A stretch of DNA of 64,000 bases from Arthrobacter sp. ATA002 (GTDB lineage: Bacteria; Actinomycetota; Actinomycetes; Actinomycetales; Micrococcaceae), in assembly GCF_026898095.1 (NCBI RefSeq), contig NZ_CP114015.1, forward strand, positions 2,046,001-2,110,000, given 5' to 3'. Each line of letters opens with the position of its first letter. Position 1 is the first letter of the stretch. Positions 50,950-59,979 of the stretch are shown here, piece by piece. A program made the translations under genes and the position numbers. The notes under the pieces were generated by a model, which ran no database searches, was not told where the DNA came from, and saw only the letters and a list, made by a program, of their open reading frames with translations.

Positions 50950-51623
50950 CTCTTACCTCCGACGTTCTCGGCACCGTGGACCGGCTCCGCCGCCAGGTCA
51001 GCGACCTGCACGCCGAACTCACCCGCAACGAACTGGTGGCCTGGACCGCAGGCAACGTTTCGGCCCGCGTTCCGGACCAGGACCTGATGATCATCAAGCC
51101 CTCCGGCGTTTCCTACGACGACCTGACTCCGGAGAACATGGTCCTGACCGACCTGTTCGGCGCAGCGCTCGACGGCGGCGGCTCACCGTCGTCGGACACC
51201 GACGCCCACGCCTATGTCTACCGGCACATGCCAGCCGTCAACGGCGTCGTGCACACGCACTCCACCTACGCCACGGCCTGGGCCGCCCGCGGCGAGGCGA
51301 TCCCCTGCGTCCTGACCATGATGGCTGATGAATTTGGCGGGGAAATTCCCGTGGGGCCGTTCGCCCTGATCGGCGATGACTCCATTGGCCGCGGCATCGT
51401 GGACACCCTGGACGGACACCGCTCCACCGCCGTCCTGATGCAGAACCACGGGGTCTTCACCATCGGCAAGGACGCACGCTCCGCCGTGAAATCAGCAGTC
51501 CTGTGCGAGGAAGTGGCCCGCACGGTCCATGTCGGGCGCCAATTGGGTGAGCTGCTGCCCATCCCGCAGCCCGACATCGACCGCCTGTTTGACCGCTACC
51601 AGAACGTCTACGGCCAAAAATAG
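50946..51623 (+). CDS. araD: L-ribulose-5-phosphate 4-epimerase
   Basis: 225 residues from the GTG overlapping the araB stop. Class II aldolase-like: [20 protein letters not shown], the zinc-binding [16 protein letters not shown] and [12 protein letters not shown]. It makes D-xylulose-5-phosphate from L-ribulose-5-phosphate, passing carbon to the pentose phosphate pathway. Confidence 0.96.
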   Translation: MTLTSDVLGTVDRLRRQVSDLHAELTRNELVAWTAGNVSARVPDQDLMIIKPSGVSYDDLTPENMVLTDLFGAALDGGGSPSSDTDAHAYVYRHMPAVNGVVHTHSTYATAWAARGEAIPCVLTMMADEFGGEIPVGPFALIGDDSIGRGIVDTLDGHRSTAVLMQNHGVFTIGKDARSAVKSAVLCEEVARTVHVGRQLGELLPIPQPDIDRLFDRYQNVYGQK

Positions 51624-51667
51624 CGCCCTCTGCCCCGCCGCCCGCCCCGCCTCAGAAAGATCCCTCC

Positions 51668-53178
51668 ATGACCATCAGCACCGCCCCCGCCCGCGAAATC
51701 TGGTTCCTCACCGGCAGCCAGGGACTTTACGGCGAAGACACCCTGGCCCAGGTCCGCGGCCAGGCCGCCGACATTGCCCGCCAGCTGGACGACGCCGGCG
51801 CCGTCCCGTACCGCATCGTCTTCAAGCCTGTGCTTAAGGATTCCGACGCCATCCAGGAAACCATCCTCGAGGCCAATTCCTCGGACGCCTGCATAGGCCT
51901 GATCGCCTGGATGCACACCTTTTCCCCGCCAAAATGTGGATCCGCGGCCTCACCAAGCTGCAGCGCCCGCTGCTGCACCTGCACACCCAGCACAACGTCG
52001 AGCTGCCGTGGGCGGATATCGACATGGACTTCATGAACCTGAACCAGGCCGCGCACGGCGACCGGGAATTCGCGTACATGGCCTCCCGCCTGGGCATCAG
52101 CCGCAAGACGGTCGTCGGGCACGTCTCCAGTCCCCGCGTCCAGGCCAAGATCGCGTCCTGGGCCCGCGCGGCGGCCGGCTGGCATGAGATCCGCAGCCTC
52201 AAGCTGGCGCGGTTCGGTGACAACATGCGCAACGTCGCCGTCACGGAAGGGGACAAGACCGAGGCCGAGGTGAAGTTCGGTGTCTCAGTAAACACCTGGT
52301 CCGTGAATGAACTCGCCGAGGCCATGGATGCGGTTACCGAGGAAGCCATCGACGCCCTGGTTGCGGAGTATGAGGAACTGTACGACGTCGTTCCCGAGCT
52401 GCGGCGCGACGGCGGACGCCACAAGTCCCTGCGCTACGGCGCCCGGCAGGAGCTGGGCCTGCGCTCCTTCCTGGAAGCAGGAAACTTCGGTGCCTTCACC
52501 ACCAACTTCGAAGACCTCGGCGCACTGCAGCAGCTGCCGGGCCTGGCCGTGCAGCGGCTCATGGCCGACGGGTACGGCTTCGGCGCCGAGGGTGACTGGA
52601 AGACTGCCGTGCTGGTCCGGATCGCCAAGGTCATGGGCGAGGGCCTGCCCGGCGGTGCGTCCCTGATGGAGGACTACACCTACAACCTTGTGCCGGGCAG
52701 CGAGGTGATCCTCGGTGCCCACATGCTCGAGGTCTGCCCGTCGCTGACCACATCGAAGCCTGCACTGGAAATCCATCCGCTGGGCATCGGCGGCAAGGAT
52801 GACCCGGTGCGCCTGGTCTTTACCGCGGACCCGGGGCCCGCCGTCGTCGTTTCCCTTGCTGACATGCGCGAGCGGTTCCGGCTTACCGCCAACGTGGTGG
52901 AGAACGTCGTTCCGGAGCAGGATCTGCCCAACCTGCCCGTGGCCCGTGCGGTGTGGAAGCCCGCTCCGGATCTGGAAACCTCCGCCGAGTGCTGGCTGTC
53001 CGCCGGCGGCGCGCACCACACGGTGATGTCCACGGCGCTTGGACGCGACGTGTGGGAGGACTTCGCGCAGATGGCCGGCGTGGAACTGGCGATGATCGAC
53101 AACGCCACCACAACGGCGGCGTTCGTCAACGAACTGAAGCTCAACTCCGCGTATTATCGGCTGGCACAGGGCTTCTAG
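51668..53178 (+). CDS. araA: L-arabinose isomerase (frame interrupted)
   Basis: About 503 residues, AAAGATCCCTCC before the ATG at 51668. [17 protein letters not shown] is the AraA start; [17 protein letters not shown] is restored by adding one C in the C4 run 51924-51927. Metal and catalytic regions appear in [14 protein letters not shown] (Glu) and [12 protein letters not shown] (Glu), with a C-terminal His in GGAHHTVMS. It isomerises L-arabinose to L-ribulose. Third in araB-araD-araA. Confidence 0.95.
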
Positions 53179-53237
53179 CCGCTGCATTTCCCCGGATCCA
53201 ACCCGATCCGGCCACCTCACCTGAAGGGGCTTTTAAC

Positions 53238-54494
53238 GTGCTCGAGGAATACAACTGGGCCGGCAATCTGCGCTACTGCGCTGCGGAAGTGGCGCAGCCG
53301 TCCACCCTGGACGAGCTGTCGGCCCTGGTGTCGGCGGCGCCGTCCGTCCGCGCCGTGGGCACCCGCCACTCCTTCAACGACATTGCGGACTCCGCCGGAG
53401 TGCTGGTGAGCCTGGAGAAGCTGGAAGGCGAGCCGGTCCTGGACCGGCAGGCGCGGACGGTCACCGTGACCGCGGGAACCCGCTATGGGGACCTGGCGGC
53501 GTTCCTTGTCCGGCACGGCTACGCGCTGCATAACCTCGCCTCGCTCCCCCACATCTCCGTGGCCGGAGCGGTTGCCACCGGAACGCACGGCTCCGGCAAC
53601 CGCAACGGAAATCTCGCTTCGGCCGTGGCGGCCCTGGAGCTGTTGACCGCCGACGGGCAGGTGGTCCGGGTCGACCGCTCCTCCCCCGAGTTCAACGGAA
53701 TGGTGGTTTCCCTCGGTGCACTGGGCATCTTCACCCGGATCACTTTGGATGTGGAACCGGCATACGAGGTGCGCCAGGACGTGTTCACCGACCTCCCGTG
53801 GGAGTCCGTGGAGGAGAACTTTGACGCCATCACGTCCGCGGCCTACAGCGTCAGTATCTTCAGCTCGCTGGCGGGTCCGTCGGCAACGCAGGTGTGGCTG
53901 AAAGGCAGGACCGACCGGGAGCTGCCCTACGCCGGCGCGGCAGACTTCTTCGGCGGAACCGCGGCCGCGGAGCCTATGCATCCACTGCCGGGCATGAGTG
54001 CGGTGAACTGTTCCCAGCAGATGGGCGTGGCCGGCTCCTGGTCAGACCGGCTCGCGCATTTCCGGCTGGCGTTCACCCCGAGCAACGGGGATGAGCTGCA
54101 GAGCGAATACCTCGTGGAACGGGGTGCGGCCCTGGAAGCACTCAGCATCCTGCGCGGCATGTCCGTGGAGATCACACCCCTGCTGCAGGTCTGCGAAATC
54201 CGTACGATGGCCCGTGATGACCTGTGGCTGAGCAGCAGCTACGGGCAGGACACCGTGGGCTTCCACTTCACCTGGAAACCACAGCAGGCCGACGTCGAGG
54301 CCCTGCTCGCGCGGATGGAGGCGGCACTCGCCCCGCTGAAGCCCCGCCCGCACTGGGGCAAGCTGTTCACACTGGAACGGGATGAGCTGCAGGGGCTGTA
54401 TCCCCGCTTCGGGGACTTTCAGGAACTCGCGCGCCGGATGGATCCTGATCGCAAGTTCGTCAATGCATTCCTGGGCCGGAAGGTTCTGGGGTAG
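53238..54494 (+). CDS. FAD-linked alditol oxidase-like protein (AldO/xylitol oxidase type)
   Basis: 418 residues from the GTG at 53238, preceded by AAGGGG, 59 bases after araA. AVGTRHSFNDIADSAG (His for covalent FAD), HNLASLPHISVAGAVATGTH and GALGIFTRITLDVEPAYEV form the VAO-type FAD domain; HFTWKPQQADVEALLARME and DPDRKFVNAFLGRKVLG the cap domain end. Its length equals the Streptomyces AldO type. It would oxidise alditols or aldonolactone-type compounds with oxygen; the setting suggests arabitol or a related pentitol (inference). Confidence 0.88.
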   Translation: MLEEYNWAGNLRYCAAEVAQPSTLDELSALVSAAPSVRAVGTRHSFNDIADSAGVLVSLEKLEGEPVLDRQARTVTVTAGTRYGDLAAFLVRHGYALHNLASLPHISVAGAVATGTHGSGNRNGNLASAVAALELLTADGQVVRVDRSSPEFNGMVVSLGALGIFTRITLDVEPAYEVRQDVFTDLPWESVEENFDAITSAAYSVSIFSSLAGPSATQVWLKGRTDRELPYAGAADFFGGTAAAEPMHPLPGMSAVNCSQQMGVAGSWSDRLAHFRLAFTPSNGDELQSEYLVERGAALEALSILRGMSVEITPLLQVCEIRTMARDDLWLSSSYGQDTVGFHFTWKPQQADVEALLARMEAALAPLKPRPHWGKLFTLERDELQGLYPRFGDFQELARRMDPDRKFVNAFLGRKVLG

Positions 54495-54523
54495 GGGGCG
54501 CCGGGTCGGTTCCACACCCCCCG

Positions 54524-54547
54524 GGTGGCCGGTGTTCCGGCCACCCG
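54524..54547. terminator. Strong bidirectional hairpin after the oxidase gene
   Basis: Ten-base arms GGGTGGCCGG / CCGGCCACCC with a TGTT loop, between the oxidase stop (54494) and the oppositely oriented GlsB-type gene (stop 54568). Outer CGGTTC / GAACCG bases extend it. Confidence 0.8.
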
Positions 54548-54567
54548 ACTGAACCGGTTCGGCCGCG

Positions 54568-54834
54568 TCAGCGGCGAACCTGTCCCCTGCCGCGGCCCGA
54601 CATGCTTTCCGCCACCCCGATGAGCAGGACGGCGGCGACCACGGCCACAATGAAGCCGAAAATGTTGAGTTCAAAAATGTCACCGGACCCAACCAGGTTG
54701 GCGATGACGCCGCCGATGACCGAGCCCGCCAGTCCGAGCAGCAGGGTAGCGAGCAGGCTGAGGTTCTGCTTTCCCGGTTTGATCAGGCGGGCCAGGGCGC
54801 CAATGATGAGTCCTGCAACGATAAAGCCGATCAT
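54568..54834 (-). CDS. GlsB/YeaQ/YmgE-type small membrane stress protein
   Basis: 88 residues, AAGGAGAGC before the ATG. Three membrane helices: MIGFIVAGLIIGALARLIKP, LATLLLGLAGSVIGGVIANL and NIFGFIVAVVAAVLLIGVAE, the transglycosylase-associated family pattern. General-stress associated in other bacteria; biochemical role unknown. Confidence 0.92.
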   Translation of the reverse strand: MIGFIVAGLIIGALARLIKPGKQNLSLLATLLLGLAGSVIGGVIANLVGSGDIFELNIFGFIVAVVAAVLLIGVAESMSGRGRGQVRR

Positions 54835-54967
54835 GGTGCTCTCCTTCTGGGTGGGGCTGATTTCCGCTGCGAAGACTCTGCAGTCCTAAGCATCCTTACT
54901 ATTGTAAGCGAATGCCGCCGGTTCAGCCGCACGCGGCAGCCCGTTTGCCGGTGGAAGCAGAGGAAAA

Positions 54968-54991
54968 GCCGGGCCCATGGCTGGACCCGGC
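54968..54991 (-). terminator. Hairpin downstream of the aminotransferase
   Basis: GCCGGG / CCCGGC with a 12-base loop, about 40 bases past the aminotransferase stop. Modest strength. Confidence 0.4.
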
Positions 54992-55031
54992 CCTCCCGCC
55001 GGCTTGTGCCCGCTGCCGCCCACCTCCAGAC

Positions 55032-56422
55032 TTAGGCCGGCTGCGGTTTACCGGCCATGCCGTCAGCAATTTCCAGCACTTCGTCCAGGATGTCCAGACC
55101 CGCCTGGACATCGGCAGCGCTGGTGTTGCACGGCGGGACAACATGAATGCGGTTGAAGTTCGCGAACGGCAGCAGCCCGCGCTGTTTACAGGCCGCCAGC
55201 AGCTCGTTCATTTCTCCGCTGGAGCTGCCGTACGGCGCCAGCGGTTCGCGAGTCGTCCGGTCCTTCACCAGTTCGATGGCCCAGAACACTCCGGTGCCGC
55301 GGACTTCGCCCACGGACGCGTGACGGTCGGCGAATCCCCGGAGCGCCGGCCCGATGACCGTGCGGCCAGTTCCGCCGCGTGCTCCACCATTCCCTCGTCC
55401 TCCATGGCGTTGATGGTCGCAATTGCGGCTGCCGCGGCCAGCGGGTGTCCGGAATAGGTTAATCCTCCCGGATACACCCGGGTGCCGAAGGTCGCAGCGA
55501 TTTCGGGGCTGATGGCCACCCCGCCCATGGGCACGTAGCCGGAGTTCACGCCCTTGGCAAAGGTCAGCAGGTCCGGCACCACATCGAAGTGCTCGACGGC
55601 GAACCACTTGCCTGTGCGTCCGAAGCCGGACATCACCTCGTCCGCGATGAAAATGATGCCGTAGCGGTCACAGAGCTCGCGGACACCCTGGAGGTAGCCC
55701 GGCGGCGGCAGGTAGATGCCGGCGGTCCCGGGAATGGACTCCAAAATGATGGCTGCGATGGTCGCGGGGCCTTCATAAGCGATCAGTTGTTCCAAATGTT
55801 CCAGCGCCCGCGAGCTTTCCTCTTCCTCGGTCGTGGAGTGGAAGGCCGTGCGGTAGAGGTAGGGCGGGAAGAAATGCACGGCGCCCGTGCTGGCGCTGTC
55901 GCTGGCCCAGCGCCGGGGATCGCCGGTGAGGTTCACGGCCAGCTGTGTGCCGCCGTGGTATGACCTGTAGGCGGACAGCACCTTCTGCCGGCCGGTGTGC
56001 AGGCGCGCCATCCGCACGGCGTGTTCGTTGGCGTCCGCTCCTCCGTTCGTGAAGAAGATCTTGTTCAGCTCTCCGGGTGTACGTTCGCTGATGAGCCGGG
56101 CCGCCTCGGACCGGGCGTCATTGACGTAGCTCGGAGCGATGGTGCACAGTTTCGCTGCCTGTTCGGCAATCGCGGCTACGACGGCGGGGTGCTGGTGGCC
56201 GATGTTGGTGTTCACCAGCTGCGAGGAGAAATCCAGGTACTTTTTCCCGTTGCCGTCCCACACATAGGATCCGCTGGCCGCGCTGATGACCATGGGGTCG
56301 AGCAGGTCCTGGGCGGACCAGGAGTGGAAGACGTGCCGGCGGTCCAGGTCATAGGCGCGCTGCGCGCCTTCGGCGTCCAGCTGCGGCGGTGCTCCGCCGT
56401 CGATCGTGGAGGTCATATCCAT
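55032..56422 (-). CDS. Class III PLP-dependent aminotransferase (frame interrupted)
   Basis: About 463 residues. SGSYVWDGNGKKYLDFSSQL, FFTNGGADANEHAVRMARL, FIADEVMSGFGRTGKWFAVE and the PLP Lys in LLTFAKGVNSGYVPMGG mark an omega-aminotransferase. One base is missing at 55366-55367; adding it gives AELGRTVIGPALRGFADRH and the normal C-terminus. Its operon partner is a CoA-acylating methylmalonate-semialdehyde dehydrogenase, so beta-alanine, beta-aminoisobutyrate or a similar omega-amino acid is the likely substrate. Confidence 0.9.
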
Positions 56423-56446
56423 AGCCTTTCAGTTGAGGTGCGCCGG

Positions 56447-57934
56447 TCAGGCGTTCTGCGGGAAGCCGAGGTTGATGCCCCCGTGGCTCGGGTCCAGCCA
56501 GCGGGTGGTAACCACCTTGCCACGGGTGAAGAACCCCACGCCCTCGGTGCCGTGGGCGTGGGTGTCGCCGAAGAGGGAGTTTTTCCAGCCACCGAAGGAA
56601 TAGTAGGCCATGGGCACGGGCACGGGGACGTTGATGCCCACCATCCCCACCTCGACCTCATTCTCGAAGCGGCGGGCCGCCCCGCCGTCGTTGGTAAAGA
56701 TGGCAGTGCCGTTGCCGTACGGGTTGGTGTTGATCAGATGCAGCGCATCTTCGTAACTGTTGACCCGGACGACGGAGAGGACCGGTCCGAAGATTTCATC
56801 CCGGTAAATGGACATGTCGGGCGCGACGTTGTCGAACAGTGTGGGGCCGACAAAGAACCCGTCACCCTCGGCGTCGGGAGTGACGGCGCGGCCGTCCACG
56901 ACGACGGTGGCACCCGCGGCCTCGCCGGCGTCAATGTAACCGGCGACCCTGTCGCGGTGTGCCGCCGTCACCAGCGGTCCCATGTCACAGCCGCGGGTAC
57001 CGTCGCCGGTGCGCAGCGCTTCGGTGCGCTCGGCGATCTTGCCCACGAGCTCATCGGCGATGTTTCCCACCGCGAGCAGCGCGGAAATGGCCATGCACCG
57101 CTCGCCGGCTGAGCCGAAGCCGGCGTTGACGGCGGCATCGGCGGCCAGGTCCAGGTCGGCGTCGGGCAGTACGATCATGTGGTTTTTGGCTCCGCCCAGG
57201 GCCTGCACGCGCTTGCCGTTGGCGGTGGCTGTCTCATAGACGTACTTGGCGATCGGCGTTGATCCCACGAAGGACACGGCCTTGATGTCCGGGTGGGTCA
57301 GGAGGGTATCCACGGCGGCCTTATCCCCGTGCAGGACGTTGAAGACGCCGTCGGGCAGCCCGGCTTCCTTCCACAGTTCGGCCAGCCAGTTCGCCGCGCT
57401 GGGGTCCTTCTCGCTCGGTTTGAGGACCACCGTGTTGCCGGCGGCCAGGGCGATCGGGAAGAACCACATGGGGACCATGGCCGGGAAGTTGAAGGGGCTG
57501 ATGATGGCCACCGGACCCAGTGCCTGGCGGACGGAATGCACGTCCACATTCGTGGACGCGTTTTCGGTAAAGCTGCCCTTCAGCAGGTGGGGAATGCCGC
57601 AGGCAAACTCCACGACCTCCTGGCCGCGGCTCACTTCACCCAGGGCATCGTCGAGGACTTTGCCGTGCTCGGCGGTCAGGATGGCGGCCAGTTCGCCTTT
57701 GCGGGCGTTGAGTAGTTCCCTGAAGGCGAAGAGGATTTGCGTCCGCCGCGCCAGCGAGGTGTCGCGCCAGGCCGGGAAAGCGGCGGCGGCTGCCGCGACC
57801 GCGGCAGCGCCCTCCGCCCCGGTGGCCAGGGACACCTGGCCGGTGACCTTGCCCGTGGCCGGGTTGGTGACCGGGGCGGTGTTCGTGCCGGCTGAAACGT
57901 AGCTGCCGTTGATCCAATGCTTGATGCTGTCCAC
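56447..57934 (-). CDS. mmsA: Methylmalonate-semialdehyde dehydrogenase (CoA-acylating)
   Basis: 495 residues from the GTG at 57934 (AAGGAG upstream). HWINGSYVSAGTNTAPVTNP, SPFNFPAMVPMWFFPIALAA, ALGGAKNHMIVLPDAD and the catalytic Cys in GFGSAGERCMAISA are MmsA-like, distinct from other aldehyde dehydrogenases. It converts malonate or methylmalonate semialdehyde to acetyl- or propionyl-CoA, the step after the aminotransferase encoded 24 bases downstream. Confidence 0.94.
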   Translation of the reverse strand: MDSIKHWINGSYVSAGTNTAPVTNPATGKVTGQVSLATGAEGAAAVAAAAAAFPAWRDTSLARRTQILFAFRELLNARKGELAAILTAEHGKVLDDALGEVSRGQEVVEFACGIPHLLKGSFTENASTNVDVHSVRQALGPVAIISPFNFPAMVPMWFFPIALAAGNTVVLKPSEKDPSAANWLAELWKEAGLPDGVFNVLHGDKAAVDTLLTHPDIKAVSFVGSTPIAKYVYETATANGKRVQALGGAKNHMIVLPDADLDLAADAAVNAGFGSAGERCMAISALLAVGNIADELVGKIAERTEALRTGDGTRGCDMGPLVTAAHRDRVAGYIDAGEAAGATVVVDGRAVTPDAEGDGFFVGPTLFDNVAPDMSIYRDEIFGPVLSVVRVNSYEDALHLINTNPYGNGTAIFTNDGGAARRFENEVEVGMVGINVPVPVPMAYYSFGGWKNSLFGDTHAHGTEGVGFFTRGKVVTTRWLDPSHGGINLGFPQNA

Positions 57935-58025
57935 GGTCTCTCCTTGCGGGGCGGCGCCTGCGGCGCGTGTTCGGGGCTGGAAGTGCCTGGAAGCCAGTCT
58001 GCCGCGGTCCGGCCCGCCGCATAAG

Positions 58026-58038
58026 TAACAGTCTGTAA
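58026..58038. promoter_or_regulatory. Candidate PucR operator TTAC-N5-GTTA, nearer mmsA
   Basis: On the minus strand the site reads TTACAGACTGTTA, close to a palindrome, in the divergent gap between mmsA and the PucR gene. A related site follows at 58057-58069. Confidence 0.4.
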
Positions 58039-58056
58039 GCGGTACGCGGTGGTGCT

Positions 58057-58069
58057 TTACGCTGTGTAA
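58057..58069. promoter_or_regulatory. Candidate PucR operator TTAC-N5-GTAA adjoining the pucR-type start
   Basis: TTACGCTGTGTAA, symmetric TTAC/GTAA arms around five bases, ends directly at the ATG at 58070. Binding would block translation initiation or transcription of the regulator itself. Confidence 0.4.
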
Positions 58070-59883
58070 ATGCTGCCAACTGTCCGGTCCGTCCTTGACC
58101 TTCCTGTCCTCCGGGACGCCGAGCCCGCGCTGCTCGGTTCCGCACACGGTCTGGACCAGCCGGTCCGCTGGGTGCATGTCAGCGAAGTCCTGGATGTTTC
58201 CGGGCTGCTGGCCGGCGGAGAACTGGTGCTGACCACGGGCCTGGAACTCGAAAAGGATCCCGGCCGGACCGGCGTATTTGTCCGGTCACTGCAGGATGCG
58301 GGTGCGTCCGGCCTCATTGTGGAAGTGACCGGCGACCGGCAGGAAAGCCTGGACGCACTGGCCCTGGCGGCGTCGGCGGCCGCCCTGCCCGTCGTCGTCG
58401 TGCGCCGGAGGGTGCGTTTCGTCCAGATCACCGAAATAGTGCACCGCCTCATCGTGGCTGAACAGCTGGAGCGGGTGGAACGCGCCCGCGCCGTCCACGA
58501 AGCCTTCACGGTGCTGAGCCTGGAAAGTGCGGGAACCCAGCAGGTGGTGGACCGGGCCGCCCTGATGATCGGCGCTCCGGTGGTGCTGGAGGACCTTTCC
58601 CATCTGGTGCTGGCGTACGCTGCCGGCACCACGGACACCACGGTGCTGCTGGACGACTGGGAGCGGCGTTCGCGGGTCACCCCGCAACAGTGGAAACCTC
58701 CCGCGCGGGTGCCGGTGACTGGCTGCAAACGCCCGTGGGAGTCCGGCGGCAGATCTGGGGGCGGCTGGTGGTTCCGGCGGTACTGGACGACGACGGCGAC
58801 GCCGGCATGGTGCTGGAACGTGCAGCTCAGACGCTGGCCATCAACCGGCTTGCCGAACGGGACCGGCGCGACCTGACCCGCCAGGCGCAGGCCGGGCTCC
58901 TCAACGTCCTGCGCCAGCCCCGGGGCCTGGGTGAGGGGGAAGCGCAGACCCGTGCTGCCGCCCTGGGACTGCGGCGGTCGGCGTTCTATCTTCCGGTAGT
59001 TTTCCGGAGCGGGCCGCCGGCGGGGGTGCCGGGAACCTCGGATCCGGACAGCGGCGGCGATCCGCTTGCCGGGCAGCAGGAGGAACGGGCCCTGCTGGAG
59101 CAGCTGGCCCGTGCCCTGAAATCCGTTCCCTGCACCGCCATCAGCGCGGTGATTCGTTCCGGTTCGGTCGGCATGATTCTGGCACTTCCAACGAAGCAGC
59201 TCGAGGATGAGGCGCTGCGCGCTCTGGCCGGAGCTTCCGCCGCCGAAAATGGGGACGGCAGGGAGTCCGGTGGTGCGGGTAACGCAAGCCGGGTGGACAG
59301 CGGGGCGGGTAACGCAAGCCGGGTGGACAGCGGGGCGGGTAACGCAAGCCGGGTGGACAGCGGGGCGGGCCGGAAAGACTCCGGGGCGGCCGGCGGTGCG
59401 GCCGGCGGTGCGGCCGGTGTGGACAGCCGCGCAGGCAGCCGCTGGACCATCGGCGTCGGGCACCTTCGCACCTCGCTGCTGGAAGCTGCCGCCGGCATCG
59501 ATGAAGCCGTCCATGTCGCCGAAGCCGCCGCCACGCTGCCCGGGCACGGCAGGGAGTTTTTCCGGGCCACCGATATCCGGCTGCGGGGGCTGCTGGCCCT
59601 GCTGCGCAAGGACCCGCGGGTTCAGCAATTCGTGGAATCCGAGTTGCACGGAATCCTCCAGGCGGAGGCCCGCGGCGAGGAGGGTCATGTGGAACTGCTC
59701 CGGCATTTCCTGGAGTCCGGCGGCAACAAAACTGCGCTGGCCCGCACCAGTTACCTGAGCCGGCCCACCCTGTACTCCCGCCTTGGCCGCCTCGAGGAGC
59801 TTCTGGGCGTGGACCTGGACGACGCCGAGTCCCGAACCTCGCTGCACGTGGCCCTGCTGGTGCACCGGCTAAGGGCTCTCTAA
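58070..59883 (+). CDS. PucR-family transcriptional regulator with internal tandem repeat (frame interrupted)
   Basis: About 604 residues. The N-terminal PucR sensor domain is at residues 1-120 (RWVHVSEVLDVSGLLAGGEL), a GGDEF-like central region follows, and the C-terminal HTH is VELLRHFLESGGNKTALART ... RPTLYSRLGRLEELL. A C is missing in the C4 run 58680-58683 (restores TPATVETSRAGAGDWLQ). Between the central and HTH domains is a Gly/Ala/Ser linker holding three copies of GAGNASRVDS. It is divergent from mmsA and the aminotransferase, its likely targets. Confidence 0.88.
59281..59370 (+). repeat. Three tandem 30-base repeats inside the PucR-type gene
   Basis: Unit starts AACGCAAGCCGGGTGGACAG; three consecutive copies at 59281, 59311 and 59341, identical except the last base of the third. 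It encodes the decapeptide repeat GAGNASRVDS. A 12-base GCGGCCGGCGGT repeat follows at about 59398. Confidence 0.95.
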
Positions 59884-59979
59884 GGCGCGGCGCCGGCCGG
59901 GTCCCGCTGCCAGTCAGTCCCACTGCCGCGGCGGGGTCCCGTTCTCACCGCGGCGCTTTGCTGCGAGTCAGCCCGGCTG

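Noticed and set aside
51668..53178. Programmed frameshift in araA and other split genes
   Set aside because: Breaks lack slippery-site and stimulator context, occur in unrelated genes, and share only the homopolymer pattern of sequencing error.
59281..59370. CRISPR array
   Set aside because: The three 30-base units are directly adjacent with no spacers and lie within an ORF; no cas genes are present.
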